Below, in pieces: positions 43,055 to 54,295 of a stretch of 64,000 nt of DNA (positions are counted from its first letter, which is position 1; each line of letters starts with the position of its first letter). Source of the stretch: Argyresthia goedartella (Eukaryota > Arthropoda > Insecta > Lepidoptera > Argyresthiidae); assembly GCA_949825045.1 (NCBI GenBank), contig OX463810.1:36466201-36530200 (forward strand), written 5' to 3'. The notes under the pieces were generated by a model. That model saw only the letters and a program-made list of their open reading frames with translations. It was not told the origin of the DNA and ran no database searches. A program made the position numbers and the translations under genes.

Positions 43055-43150
43055 GCCGTAATAGTGTCCCACCGCTGGGCAACGGTTTCCCCTACTTGAA
43101 TCCACACATTCGACCTCCGGCCAGTAACTTCTCAAGGTCATCCTGCAAGC
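43055..43150 (+). repeat. RTE-type LINE 3' scrap
   Basis: 'gtgtcccaccgctgggcaac' followed by 'ggtttcccctacttgaatcc' resembles 3' untranslated sequence of RTE-type insect LINEs. Only about 90 bp. Confidence 0.4.
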
Positions 43151-43209
43151 TCCATTAATGCCTGTAGAGGTCAAAAAATTATGACTATTGTGTTTATTTA
43201 CTGAAAACC

Positions 43210-43625
43210 TAAAAAAGATCTCCCGGGTCTAGTGGGTTTCACGCCTGCTCGTCACGCAAGACGCGCAGGTTCGAATGCTAACCATGTACTAATGAGATAA
43301 GTAATTTATCTTAGGTACCTTACACGCACCTTCTAACGGTGATGGAAATCATCGTGAGGTAAGCTTCATTACTCCATAGCTGGCGATGGGCTAGCCCCTT
43401 GTCACTCAAAATGGAGTATTGAATAACTGACTAAAAGTGGGCACTATTGTGCCTCTGCCACCCCGTATGGGATAAGACGTGACGCTATGTGGCGCTGCGG
43501 TAGTGGCTTTGCCTACCCAAGAGGTCACGGGTTTGGCCCGGGGGATAAAGAAAAAAAAACCTTGGATGTGGGGTCAGAAGCAATGTATGTGCCTGTATAT
43601 AAATGTTTAATGTGCTAAGGTATTC
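43210..43625 (+). mobile_element. Composite SINE: family C followed by family B
   Basis: Family C head: 'gggtctagtgggtttcacgc' with B-box-like 'gcgcaggttcgaatgctaac'; body 'gatgggctagccccttgtca' to 'ggataagacgtgacgctatg' (43480). It is followed directly by a family B head 'gtggcgctgcggtagtggct' with B-box 'cacgggtttggcccggg' and body 'ggtcagaagcaatgtatgtg'. Two tRNA-like heads lie in one orientation with no gap. Confidence 0.7.
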
Positions 43626-44070
43626 AATTTAATGTTATGTTTTGTATTACTGAAAACCTTCTCAACGATATACCTGGCTCATGAAAATACAATACACACT
43701 ACAGTCACACCACCAATGCATTGAATGTTTTGATAGTTCCAACGGTAACGGGGCTCTATTCTCTATCTCCGGCATCAATCCGGATCGCAATCACATTGAC
43801 ATTTTGAAGGAGGGTGGACGTCTTTAGAACACAATCATAGTAGAGACATACAGTTATCCTAGAAGCTCAAGGACGAATTCACAATACCTCCTCACGCCTG
43901 TGTTAGAATGTACCTGCCAACTGTCAACACCCCCTCTTCCTAACACAGCCGTGATGACGTATCGTGGTTGAGCTTCTATATCTGAATGGTTCTATTATGA
44001 GCACATTCTGCTTGCGGCTTCGACTGTTTTGCAATGGATTATAGTAGTTTATGTGACTGCTACATAATGG
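43626..44070. other. No gene recognised
   Basis: No motif-bearing frame or repeat was found. Confidence 0.3.
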
Positions 44071-44160
44071 AGGGCATTAATACTCGAGAGTGAGTTTATG
44101 AAACGAGTCGAAGGCGAGATTCATAATAATATCACTCGAGAGTTTTAATGCCTAATTATG
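44071..44160. repeat. Imperfect inverted repeat around tactcgagagtga
   Basis: 'ggcattaatactcgagagtg' (about 44073-44092) and 'cactcgagagttttaatgcc' (about 44133-44152) are inverted copies with a few mismatches, enclosing about 40 bp. Confidence 0.55.
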
Positions 44161-44274
44161 TACAGTTACATTCACTAGTTTATCTACACACATATCATAA
44201 GCTCTCTTTGATGTGTTCAGAAACCGCATGTTTGACCGGCATTGTGGCTCTGCAGTTGTTTAGCTGGTTCTGTC

Positions 44275-44418
44275 GGCAGGCGGGCGTCGGCGTTCTGAAT
44301 GTCAGTACCAACTTCACAGACAAACTAGGCGCGGCACGCAGGCGGGCGTCGGCTTTCGAAATTTGAATGTCATAATATGTATAAAAATTACACATTATGG
44401 TCATAATGTGTAATTTTT
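44275..44418. repeat. Direct repeat and perfect 17-bp-arm palindrome
   Basis: 'gcaggcgggcgtcggc' occurs at about 44276 and again at about 44338. Just after it, aaaaattacacattatg (44383-44399) is perfectly complementary to 44402-44418 with a 2-base centre. Confidence 0.75.
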
Positions 44419-44853
44419 CAGATAAGGAATGACTTTTACCAAGAAGTTTAACATTATGCTGATCGTAACGTGCGGTTTTTGTACGCAGTAAAGAGGGTGT
44501 ATGATACGTGTGTAGATAAAAGCGTTAATATGACAGTTGTCATTTCATTATTGCAATCCAATTCCGAGTCGCAATACCTGTCAGAGTCGATCGAGCTACA
44601 CGACAAAGCGCTCATAGTATGCACATTGTACAAAGTGGCTTTAATATGATAAGAGTTCACAATATACAGGTTCAAATCAAATCAAATCAAAACTTTATTG
44701 CACCATAATGTATAAATAAGGTCTTAAAATTTAATAACAGTCTCTATTATGGACCCTTTTCGGGTAATGCAAAAACACTTATCAAATGGAATGTATTAAA
44801 TCTTAACTAATAACAATTATTTAAGCACTTATAGCTATTTCTAGGTTTACAAT

Positions 44854-45465
44854 TTATTGAAGGTAATCCTCAATTGTGTATGGACACATATTAATAAGGT
44901 ATTGTTTAAGCCTTTTAGTGAATAGTGGCTGGTTTTCTATATTTTTTATATCAATAGGTAATTTGTTAAAGAGTCTAATTGCATTGTAGTACGGGCTACA
45001 GTTGAGCATTTTTATTCGGGATTGTGTTAGATTTAATCTTTCTTTATGTCTTGTATTAAAATTATGTGTGTCTTTTACTTGGGGAAATATTCGGTGGTTA
45101 TTAAATACGAATAAACATGTATCGAATATAAACATGGCAGGAAGTGTCATTAATTCATATTTTTTGAAGTAGGGTTTATAGCTTTGTTTGTTATTAATTT
45201 TTGCAAGTATTCTGACCATTTTCTTTTGAATTATAAATATTTGTTTTGCATGCACACTGTTCCCCCATAGCATTACTCCATACTTCAACCAGGAGTATGC
45301 GTAGGCATAGTATGCTGTTAGTGCAGTTTCAGTATTTGTGCTTTGTTTTAAGTGGAATAGAGCGTAAATAAATTTGGATAATTTGGCTTTTACGTGGTTT
45401 ACGTGGTCTTTCCAATTTAGGTTTGCATCGATTTGTATGCCTAATAAGTTAAATGTTATTTTCAA
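44854..45465 (-). pseudogene. LINE reverse transcriptase, thumb and C-terminus
   Basis: Continues the palm frame after a shift (FNLLGIQIDANLNWKDHVNH), then SWLKYGVMLWGNSVHAKQIF, THNFNTRHKERLNLTQSRIK, and NAIRLFNKLPIDIKNIENQP to the stop at 44854. The order is typical of Jockey-like RTs. Confidence 0.88.
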
Positions 45466-46110
45466 ATTTTATTGCAATCTTAAATGGTGGTTTATTAAGT
45501 GGTCTAAATTCTATTATCTTAGTTTTTTTGAAGTTGATTTCTAGGTTATGATCACGAAGCCAATTTGATACTAGCGAAATTGTATTTACCATTTCATTTG
45601 TTGGGTCTGATTTTTTATCTAACTTCATGAGTATTGATACATCATCTGCAAATAATACAGGTTGAGTAATATTGCTATTGAGCACCTTTGGCAAGTCATT
45701 TATGTAGATAAGGAAGAGCACACATCCTAGTACACTTCCTTGGGGTATTGAATTATTTTGCTGTTTTTCGTCGGATCGTATTAGTTCTATGTTATTTTTT
45801 TCTTTATTGAGGTATTCTATTTGCACAATTTGTTTTCTGTTTTGTAGGTAAGATTGGAACCATTGGTGTGCTTGTCCTCGTATGCCAGAATTATAGATTT
45901 TTTCCAGTAAGATTTTGTACAATACTTTGTCATACGCTTTTGTCATATCTAGGAGAAGGCCTAGGGCGTATTTTTTATCGTTTATGTGTTGTAGTGCCAT
46001 TTGTATATATTTGTAAACAGCAAGAGTTGTGGATCTATGTTCTTGTTGTGTAAAGTTACCCTCGACTGAGGGAAGGTTATTTACATGACACTGATGCGAA
46101 AGAAATATAC
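45449..46110 (-). pseudogene. LINE reverse transcriptase, fingers and palm
   Basis: Begins within the fingers at FTQQEHRSTTLAVYKYIQMA. It then has ALGLLLDMTKAYDKVLYKIL (first Asp), NNSIPQGSVLGCVLFLIYIN (motif B) and ITQPVLFADDVSILMKLD with the intact FADD box, and NLEINFKKTKIIEFRPLN. It ends at a stop at 45449 through a one-base shift; the thumb continues in the next frame. Codons upstream of about 46105 derive from an unrelated repeat. Confidence 0.88.
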
Positions 46111-46520
46111 AAAAACCGGTCAACTGCGAGTCTAAATCGTGCACGAAGGTTTCCGTACCACCGTTCAATAGAAGCGATGGTGTGGAGTGAATAGTTTGGA
46201 TTTTACACAGCAAAATATTGTTTACAAAGTTATTGGTGCGGTTACTTTCTCACTCCATGTACGTAACTAGGTGCATCCATAAGTTTGTATGTGGTATTGT
46301 TGTATGGGAGCCCCCTTAAATATTTATTTTATCCTGTTTTTTAGTATTTTTTGTTATAGCGGCAACAGAAATACATAATCTGTGAAAATTTCAACTCTCT
46401 AGCTAGCTAGGTTCTTGAGATACAGCCTGGTGACAGACGGACGGACGGACGGACGGACGAACACCGGAGTCTTAGTAATAGGGTCCCGTTTGGAACCCTT
46501 CGGGTACGGAACCCTGAAAA
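46111..46520 (+). repeat. MITE-like family copy, long form
   Basis: 46276-46520 matches 41696-41910 ('tagcggcaacagaaatacat', (ggac)n, 'acggaaccctgaaaa'). 46111-46275 matches the inverse of 870-1040. This suggests that both halves belong to one longer element. Confidence 0.7.
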
Positions 46521-47323
46521 CGTAATCATTTTCAGTAAAAAATGCCTAAAAATCATTAAATGGTGACCTCAGTTCTACCGCTTGCTACCGCGGGCTTCGT
46601 GGAGCAGATAAAAGTTTCGGTTATTTCAGGACAAATTGAACACGGCCATTACTGAATCAAAATTAAGCGAGGGAAAAGTAAAACTTACCTTTAGTTACAA
46701 CCGATACGTAAACTATCTTCAACTACTTAACTAGCATAACTTTACAGTATAACGCTGTATAGCCTGGTATTTAACAATAGTTCTCGCAAACATCCCGTTA
46801 TATGCTCAACAATAAATAGATGTCTGATTCCATCTACAGTCCCCCAATGTTGGGAGCCATCTGCGGCTGCTCGTAACCCGATGCGCACTTTGATAAAATC
46901 GGAATACAACTGCTTCGTAATAAAACCGATACATAGTTGATGTACCTCCGAACCGGTATAGTTACCGGTACCGGTAACTGCGATAGCTCAGCTCATATCA
47001 TACCTCGCAGCAGTTTATTTTATGGCTTTGGGTGTCTGGGAGAACACACTGTGGTATTCTGAAAGCGTCAAACCTAACAGGGTAACAAACTTAACAAACA
47101 GCTTTATATCCAACAGTATTTTCTTGTAGGCATATATGTTATATTTCCAAGCTCGATTCATTAATTAATTTATTAACATATTTAATTTAGTTCTGAAATG
47201 TATTTCTCGCGTATACAGTACACGTCTAACCACATCGAAGGCAAGCATTAGGTACTTAAAGCTACAAAACGCATCAACGCTACGCCCCACGCCGCGATCC
47301 CCTAGCGAACTACTATTGCGAAG
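46521..47323. other. No gene; perfect 20-bp palindrome at 46960-46979
   Basis: AGTTACCGGTACCGGTAACT at 46960-46979 is its own reverse complement. No coding feature is seen in the rest. Confidence 0.45.
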
Positions 47324-47442
47324 GGGTCGGTCTCTAACGGTCTTGAACACAATATGACTACATGTGATGTTTGACTAGAACTTAAAGTTACTATAACTTT
47401 ATGGGTCTAGAACTTAAATCTACCAAAAGACAAATTGACTAG
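47324..47442 (+). repeat. Left TIR of MULE
   Basis: Inverse of 49354-49472, with a few mismatches confined to the inner 20 bp. Confidence 0.93.
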
Positions 47443-47779
47443 TGTGTATTTTGTCCACATTGCATAGTGACATGAACACAAACTGCCTGGACAGTCAGGT
47501 ATAGAAGATAATGTTTCTATTAAGTATAAGTTTTTGAACTAAATGGCTGGAAAACCTTGGTCCCGAACTCATTCTGTATGTAATTTAAATAATTAATAAT
47601 AAAATTGAGATTCAAACATTGCACAATATATAATAATAAAACCTCTTTTGATAATAGGAACATACGGCCTCTATAGTAATAGATGGCCACTTATACGCTG
47701 TATGTCAAACACAAAGAGTATATAATTTACGTCAAACAGTTTGTGTGGCCGTTTCACGACAATTTCGGTTATTTGGAAA

Positions 47780-48172
47780 ATGCATATAAATAAGATATTT
47801 CTAAGTAACAGAACAATTTTTTGGCGCGATGGGTTCCGGTACAATTTTGTATCTACAAATAAAACCGGCAACACATTTTGGAGATGCTCGAAGCGAAATG
47901 AGTGCAGTGCATCTGTTACCATTAACGAAAATGATGAAGTAATATCCCGCAAGAGACCATCTCTACATGCGTGCGAGCAGAACATTGACGAAATGTATAG
48001 ATAATATGTCCACGAAAATGCTAAAACTCTGGTATGTCAAAACATGTCTTCCCTGAAAAAATTTTATGAAAAAGCCATGACGGAATTTATTGAAGGTAAC
48101 CCTTCTTGTCAAGTGCAATTTCAACAATTTGAAACAGTGCGAGAAAATCTACGTAGAACGCGATTGAAGTAG
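47780..48172 (+). pseudogene. MULE transposase, N-terminal FLYWCH zinc finger
   Basis: ATG at 47780 starts MHINKIFLSNRTIFWRDGFR. The finger includes RYNFVSTNKTGNTFWRCSKR, NECSASVTI and SLHACEQ (C-X-C ... H-X-C type ligands), as in FLYWCH domains that bind DNA ends. An in-frame TAA at 48002-48004 interrupts it, but the phase continues with ENAKTLVCQNMSSLKKFYEK and GNPSCQVQFQQF to a TAG near 48170. The catalytic part lies in another frame just after. Confidence 0.85.
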
Positions 48173-48176
48173 GTAC

Positions 48177-49153
48177 TTGGATGTGGTGAAAACTGAATTT
48201 TCAAAATCCATTGATGTCATGTTACCGGAAATGATTGCTAAAAATTTACTCGTAAGCGAGTATGAAATAGATTCCGACAACAAAATGTTGATATTTTGCC
48301 AAAGATCCTCACAAAAAGTAATGCAGCTAAACGCCAAAGAAAATAAAATGGTATTTGGGGACGGGACATTTAAGGCGGTGCCGCAGCCCTTTTGTCAACT
48401 GTTTACTTTACATGTGGATCTTAACAGTTGTTATTATTCAAGCAATGTAAGACCAGCAATTTATGCGTTATTGCCAAATGCTCTTATTTGTAAAGAAAGC
48501 ACGTATAGTGCTTTCTTTACAATCGTGAGAGATGTTCTGAAGGTAAATATCAAGACTTACAAGTGCGACTACGAATTGGCCCAGATTGCTTTTAAAACGG
48601 TTTACCCACATGGAAACGTTTCAGGATGTTATTTCCATTTCTGTAAGGCGGTGTGTGACAATGCAGAAAAAAAGGGTTGACTGCAACACAAGAGGGGAAG
48701 GGCATAATAGCACTAACCCTCAACTTGCCTTTCTTACCAGATAACCTTATCCATCAAGGCTGGGAGAAAATAGTTGAGCACGGACCTAAAAGCGAAGAAA
48801 TGAATGCCTTTGTTACTTATTTCCAAAAGCAATGGCTAAAGAATATTTCATTGATATCCTGTTGCAAGGAAAGGCACAGGACTACGAATATGCTAGAAGC
48901 GTGGCATCGCCGTCTAGGAGTACGCTTAAACAGAAACCCCACCCTCATAAAATTTATTTTTAAGCTAAAGAAGGAAGCCCAATATCAAGGCATCGCTATG
49001 GCTGGTGCTTTTTTTAAACACGAAAATAAAAAGAAGAAAGATATTCTTTTCAACAAAAGATATGGCGCTGAGTTGAATAATTTAAATACTGAAGAAATCA
49101 CTACATTGGATTTCTTGAAAGCTATTGTGGACATTAAGCGAATGTTGAAGTAA
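48177..49153 (+). pseudogene. MULE transposase, catalytic domain
   Basis: The RNase H-like DDE transposase cuts and joins element ends. Frame 48177-48680 has FGDGTFKAVPQPFCQLFTLH (first Asp) and YKCDYELAQIAFKTVYP (second Asp), and GCYFHFCKAV. It ends at TGA (48678-48680) just after a run of seven A residues (48665-48671), where an indel changes phase. Frame 48677-49153 continues with RTTNMLEAWHRRLGVRLNRN carrying the likely third acidic residue (Glu in LEAWH). All three acidic residues are present; loss of function comes from one stop and two shifts. Confidence 0.88.
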
Positions 49154-49353
49154 AAAACGGCCAAGCGCCACATGTTATGTTACATTATTATTAGGTTAGG
49201 TATGTTGTATGTTCACCAGAAGTGTCTGTAAATTTTGATTTGCTCAAAAAATTCAATTTTGCTTATGTTACCTTGTATGATCATTTTGTACCGACTGTAC
49301 ATTCGAAAACAAAAGACAACTGTAGGCAAAATCTATTGTAGGTTGTTTCAGCT

Positions 49354-49472
49354 CTAGTCAATTTATGCTTTGGTAGATTTAAGTTCTAGACCCATAAAGT
49401 TATAGTAACTTTAAGTTCTAGTCAAACATCACATGTAGTCATATTGTGTTCAAGACCGTTAGAGACCGACCC
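49354..49472 (-). repeat. Right TIR of MULE
   Basis: Ends CCGACCC at 49472, followed by target duplication TTGCGAAG. Confidence 0.93.
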
Positions 49473-49667
49473 TTGCGAAGCACTTGCTACGAGTTGCTTC
49501 TGCTACGCATCGAGACCCATTATTATTTTGCTACGAGCGGAGAAATGGTTTCTCCAATCAGCAGCTGTAATCGCAAGATTTAAAGACTTAAGTGATTTGT
49601 TAATTTGATCTACTCATGTCTTCTTCTCATCGTAAAAGTATACAGGCAGGAACATCTTCTGGACCCC

Positions 49668-49795
49668 ACAAGGATACCTGTGTCGTGGGAAACACAAACA
49701 TAAACATCTAAGACCTGAAATCGTCATGGCTTAGAATTGAAACCGGTATCTCTCGCTTATCTAATGAGGCAGTCACTCGACCGCTATGCCCCATA
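49668..49795 (-). mobile_element. tRNA-derived SINE (family B), degenerate
   Basis: 'ccccacaaggatacctgtgt', 'cgtgggaaacacaaacataa' and the inverse of a head with 'gaggcagtcactcgaccgct'. The body is diverged and lacks the long A/T spacer. Confidence 0.55.
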
Positions 49796-51600
49796 TAGGT
49801 CGTCGATACATTATATCCTGGAATACCTTTGAACAAGCTCAGGTACACACACACACACACACACACTGTATGTATACCTATAGGTTTTGTCCTTGCTTAC
49901 GCAAACAAAGGTACAGCTTCTAACAGAATCATGGGAAAGGTCCGTTGGCAGATTTTCTTGGGTATTGAGTTAACAAAGATCAGGGGCCCAATTTCGCTAG
50001 CAAAATGAGGGCTCAGTGTCAATGGGCAACGATGACGTTCAAGTTTAGGTATTCATTCGTTTGGAGAAGCCTTTTTAAGCAACTAATGGTACATATTAAG
50101 GACTTTGATAATCACGTTAATTAGTTATCACCAAACCGTGTACAAAAACGTAAGATAATGGATATAGGCACCTAAAGTTGATTGGCTTTGTGGCGTCATT
50201 GTCATTGAGCTGTCATTATGCTAGTGGAATTGAACCCGAGGCCACGATGTATCCGCTTTCAGAGCTATTTAACTTCTCCCTCATAGTCAACTTCAAACGA
50301 GTGAGTAGCTTTTTGTACGTTTTCATTCGAATTCCGTGAAAGGTTGGCAGCGAGATGAATAAATATTTTATTTTTCAAACATTTCAATTACTTATATAGC
50401 TCAAGGAATCAAGGATATGCTTCGCTATTGCGATATGCTGCATGGCGTCGTTCTCTCCATTTCCGTCTTGTTTTGGTTTCTCGTTTATCTTTTATTTACC
50501 ATTTGTTTTCTTTATTTGTTTATTTTTACAGTGTTTTGTGTTGTCACCAGTGAACGATTATACCATAGAAGACGCCCTTCGAACATATTGTCAGTCTAAA
50601 ATGGTACAAAAAAGAGCACGGACCTTCACTTGACTAACAAGTAAAATTTAACCAATGAAATTATCACAAATCGTAAATGGCTCCTGATTGGTCTTCATGC
50701 AACACTAGGCCAGCCGTGACAGGCTGAAATACAGTGACAGATACGCAGTGCTTCACACACTGCCATCGTCGCGTCATCGTTGGTTGGCTTCATGCGATAA
50801 TGAACCAGAAAAATTATACATGTATAAAATAGTTCTACAGAACGACTTCGCTAAGCTGTAAATATTATGTTTTCAAATAAATTGTAAATCACTATTTTCC
50901 AAAGATAAAAAAAACGTGAATTCCATTCAATTATTAGGCTTTCACTAAAAGGCTAGACGAGATTTTTTTGGTTCCATTAAAACGAATAAAAATTAGGAAA
51001 AAAGTGTACTCATTTAACCATTGAACTGTCAAGGAGCGCATACTAGCTGCCATGTCACGGGGTCTGCGGGGAGCATGGCGCGCTGCGGCCCGTTTCATAA
51101 AAAATGACGATAACTCTGTTTTTTCTATGGGACCTATATCTGAATGTTACGTGGTTGGAAAGAATATTAAATAAGCTAAACCAATAAAATAGTTTAGTCA
51201 AGTTTAGCTTAGCAATAAATATATTCTAAATTCTAATTTGAAATCAGTGGTCAGTGAATTTTTCCCAATTTATTGTACAAAGGTCTAAATAAATAAAAAG
51301 TAAATCATTATTTCTAAATGTTAGTGTTTTATTCACATATTCACATTATTCCAAGGAATTCAATAAAAATAACACGTCTCCGCGTACAATTTTTTTACAC
51401 CACAAGCTTTACAAAATCATGTCGACGCAGGCACACGATCAAGAGATACTTTGCCACTGGCGAGCGCCTCACTTGATTGCCTCACTAACCGCCGATGGCT
51501 GGCTTTAGAGGCTAATCAATGGATAGTATGCCATCCTTGTTCTTTCGGCTATATTTTGGTGCAAGTTAGAAAGGGATAGTCCTATGTTTCATTCTTCCTT
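49796..51600. other. No gene; (ac)n microsatellite
   Basis: An (ac)n run of about 23 bp lies at 49844-49866. Short frames at 50417-50633 are hydrophobic but T-rich and show no signature. Nothing else is supported. Confidence 0.4.
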
Positions 51601-52139
51601 TCGATCAAAATATGCCTACTTCAGACCGCGGTCATATTTGATGACGTGACAGACAGGCCCTTTTTTACTCGATCATATTTGATTACGTGACAGACCAATG
51701 GATAAGTAAAATATTTTTATTTTTCACAGTTTACACACAATTTTCAAGTTCAAGTAAGTCAAGTTGAAAAATAAATACTAAACAATGTTTGCCAGCAAAT
51801 TCTGAAAAGAATCATTATTAAAGAATCCAAATATTTATAAATATGTTATTACGGAGGAACAGCAGCAGGTTGTAACGGAAATGTAAAGATCTGATACACA
51901 TTTTTTATTTGCTATAAACAGTTGGCAGGCGTTGGCAGGTTTGGGCAACGTGATTTAATGATTCAACTATGAACTGCAAAAAGAGAAGCCAAATATTCTT
52001 AAACCAAACAAATAACGGTGATGTAAGATTGGTGTTGACCAATGCTCAATTAAGCGGCAAGATAAATTTGGTATAAACATAACTATGGAGATTAGTGGTT
52101 ATCGAAGGCATCGCAAATTTCACAAGGCCTCATATAAGC
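51601..52139. repeat. Direct repeat gtcatatttgatgacgtgacagac
   Basis: 'tcatatttgatgacgtgaca' at about 51630 recurs as 'tcatatttgattacgtgaca' at about 51672, a two-copy tandem. The surroundings are unassigned. Confidence 0.5.
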
Positions 52140-52945
52140 TCAAGTGGCTCATCGCGTTGTTATACTCGGCGCCACGACTAAAGAGCTTTGTCCTTGAATG
52201 CGCAGTAGTCACTTTTCACAAATGTTTGGCGCGGGGAAGTGAGGAGCGACGGGGGCGGTAGTCAGCGCCGGCACCTGATTCGTTGATCAGTCGCTTCCCG
52301 ATGCCCGCACCGAAAGCACGTCTCGAAGCTTCTTGAGTACAGTCGCATACAATATTACCCAACGTTATCTTTCGCCCCGGTCGAAAGTGCCGAAAAATAA
52401 AGTACTGACTAGGCAAGCTAGAAAAATGGTTTACGATGTGAGCTGTTATATCAAAAAAGAGTCTGATGAAATACTGATGAAGAAGTCTGATGAAAAACTT
52501 AATTGTGGTTTAATTGTTACAAATTATTAGTCAGCGGGAAGAAAAGAGTGTGCAGGACTATTACTACAAGTATCTATATTCACTAGGCCCTAGTGACTAG
52601 GGGCATTCTATGCTAGGGGGTTATTTATATATAGGTTTCAACCTTGACGTTAACAAATGTTGTCAATAGAGAGTACCTATAGTTTATTTGACACAAAGTC
52701 CATTATTTACATCGGCTAATATCCCAATCAACAAAATATCAAACAGAGAAAAAATAGAAGTGAAGAAAGTCCTGAACACTCATTCCTTCACACTAACCCT
52801 AAAAACGCACTTCGGAATTATGCCGCGACTGTACACATGCGCAGTAATCCCCGCCAGTTTCTCCGAGAGCTCTTTATTCGTGGCGCCGAGTGTACCAGAC
52901 TTGAAATATTAAGGTTCGAGGTTCGATTCTCCGTTGTCAACTTTT
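52140..52945. repeat. Two diverged pieces of a repeat also at 58841-58930
   Basis: 'cttgaatgcgcagtagtcac' (52193-52212) is the inverse of sequence at 58895-58925. 'gcgcagtaatccccgccagt' (52840-52859) with 'cgtggcgccgagtgta' (52880-52895) is the inverse of 58843-58892. Right after, 'ggttcgaggttcgattctcc' (52914-52933) looks like a tRNA B-box. Between them is a GC-rich patch (52228-52320). No gene is seen. Confidence 0.4.
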
Positions 52946-53934
52946 CTTTTTCTATTTTACCTTTGGTTTTGGGTTATTAATTGTGGGTCCTTTCTGAATA
53001 GCTATTCGGGAGTGTCGGGTTGTGCTAATTAAATTTAAGTCCTAGAAGTTAATTGCTTATCATGCATCTTTGTAAATGTTTTCTACCTTGTTTGAACTAC
53101 TGAATATGTCGTCACAGTAATTGCTTATTAATTCTATAATCGTCATTATTTATCTGGTCTAGAAATCTATGCGTGGAATGCGCCGGATTAATTATGAAAT
53201 GAAAGGGCGACATCTTTGAATGGATGGTGTGACGAAACAAGCATTTGGTTTATTTCTCAGTAGGTAGAAATATATTTTTTTTTAAAAGTCTCCAAAATGT
53301 GGATAAACTTTAAGAGCTATGAAATAAGTTGAGAATCATAAATTTTAAATGAATATGGCTTAACTTCACCGTTGCTTTCAGTGGATGTCGAATTATGACC
53401 ATTTTACACATTTGTGATGTTGTTTTGAAGTGTCGCATTTGCCATGGCTCATTCAATCGAAACTCATACGTAAGGGTGTTTAGTTACGATATAGTTTGGT
53501 GGGTCAAACAGATGCGTAGTTAGTTCAATGATGGAGGTACAGATGGCGGTCGATCGCCTTTAAATTCCAGATGGTTTAACTCAAATAAGAACTTTATTCA
53601 CTATAACTGCAATAAGATGTTTTATATAGGAAAAAAAATGAGTATTATTTTATTTAGATTATTTTATGATGTTATAGAGTCTATTTCTAGTTGAACTGTG
53701 TGATCTAAAATATAAAGTGTGTATACGGTGTAGACCAGTAACCTGTAACTGAGTTTCGAAAGGAAACGAAACGAACACATGAGAATGACTCGCGGAGTTT
53801 GAGATGTTGTTTTGGCAAGCATGTCTGGGGAAGGTCGTTTTGGTGGGAAGAGAAAATATAAAAGGGATGGGTCGAGATGAGAGGGGGCTTTTTGTTGCTG
53901 GTCGTCGAGTGAAGTGTGAGTTAAGACTCAGAAG
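52946..53934. other. No gene recognised
   Basis: AT-rich, no motif-bearing frame. The last 150 bp may already belong to the following LINE. Confidence 0.35.
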
Positions 53935-54295
53935 GGGAGCCATTCAGTCTCCGCGTCAAACTACTGTGAAACACGTCTTTCTGGAATTCTATACAGTTCG
54001 ATTCGCCGTTTTACGCGTCTTGAACTGGGATAGTTGTGATTGCGTGTTGCAGTGGATTTTCGTGAGTGTCTGAAGCGCCGAGATATACCTCGGTTCCTAT
54101 TCTTTAAATCAACCTACCCCAAATTCCAAAACTATCCTTGGGTCGTTAGATAAGAACTTGTAGGTAATTTATCTGAGTCTGAGTCTGGGCTTGGAGCGAC
54201 CCTAATTTCTTTTTTCCTTCACCATAGGGTTCCTGGATTAGCTCTTAGGATATTCGCGGGCTAATCCTCTCCTCATTCCTTTCGTGTAGCGAGTT

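Larger units (their letters stand above)
44687..46110 (-). mobile_element. 5'-truncated Jockey-like LINE with RT
   Basis: The 3' end on the - strand is a (ttgat)n tail (plus strand 'aaatcaaatcaaatcaaaac' at about 44674-44694). The body codes for RT (44854-46110). The 5' end fuses at about 46105 to a MITE-like repeat, whose first codons are only apparent coding. No endonuclease is present. This family differs from the host LINE at 23016-35035. Confidence 0.8.
47324..49472 (+). mobile_element. Mutator-like (MULE) DNA transposon
   Basis: A complete 2,149-bp element. Terminal inverted repeats are 119 bp (47324-47442 and 49354-49472), begin GGGTCGGTCTCTAACGGTCT and are nearly identical. The perfect 8-bp target duplication TTGCGAAG lies at 47316-47323 and 49473-49480. 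The interior encodes a decayed transposase on the + strand with FLYWCH and MULE domains. Near-identity of the ends suggests a fairly recent insertion. Confidence 0.93.

Noticed and set aside
46111..46213. N-terminal extension of the RT at 45449-46213
   Set aside because: These codons fall in a repeat also present at 870-1040; the RT similarity begins only at about 46105.
49844..49866. CRISPR-like or satellite array
   Set aside because: It is a simple (ac)n microsatellite; no spaced direct repeats of CRISPR type occur anywhere in the window.
50417..50633. Small membrane protein genes
   Set aside because: The frames are hydrophobic because the DNA is T-rich; no start context, domain or repeat supports them.
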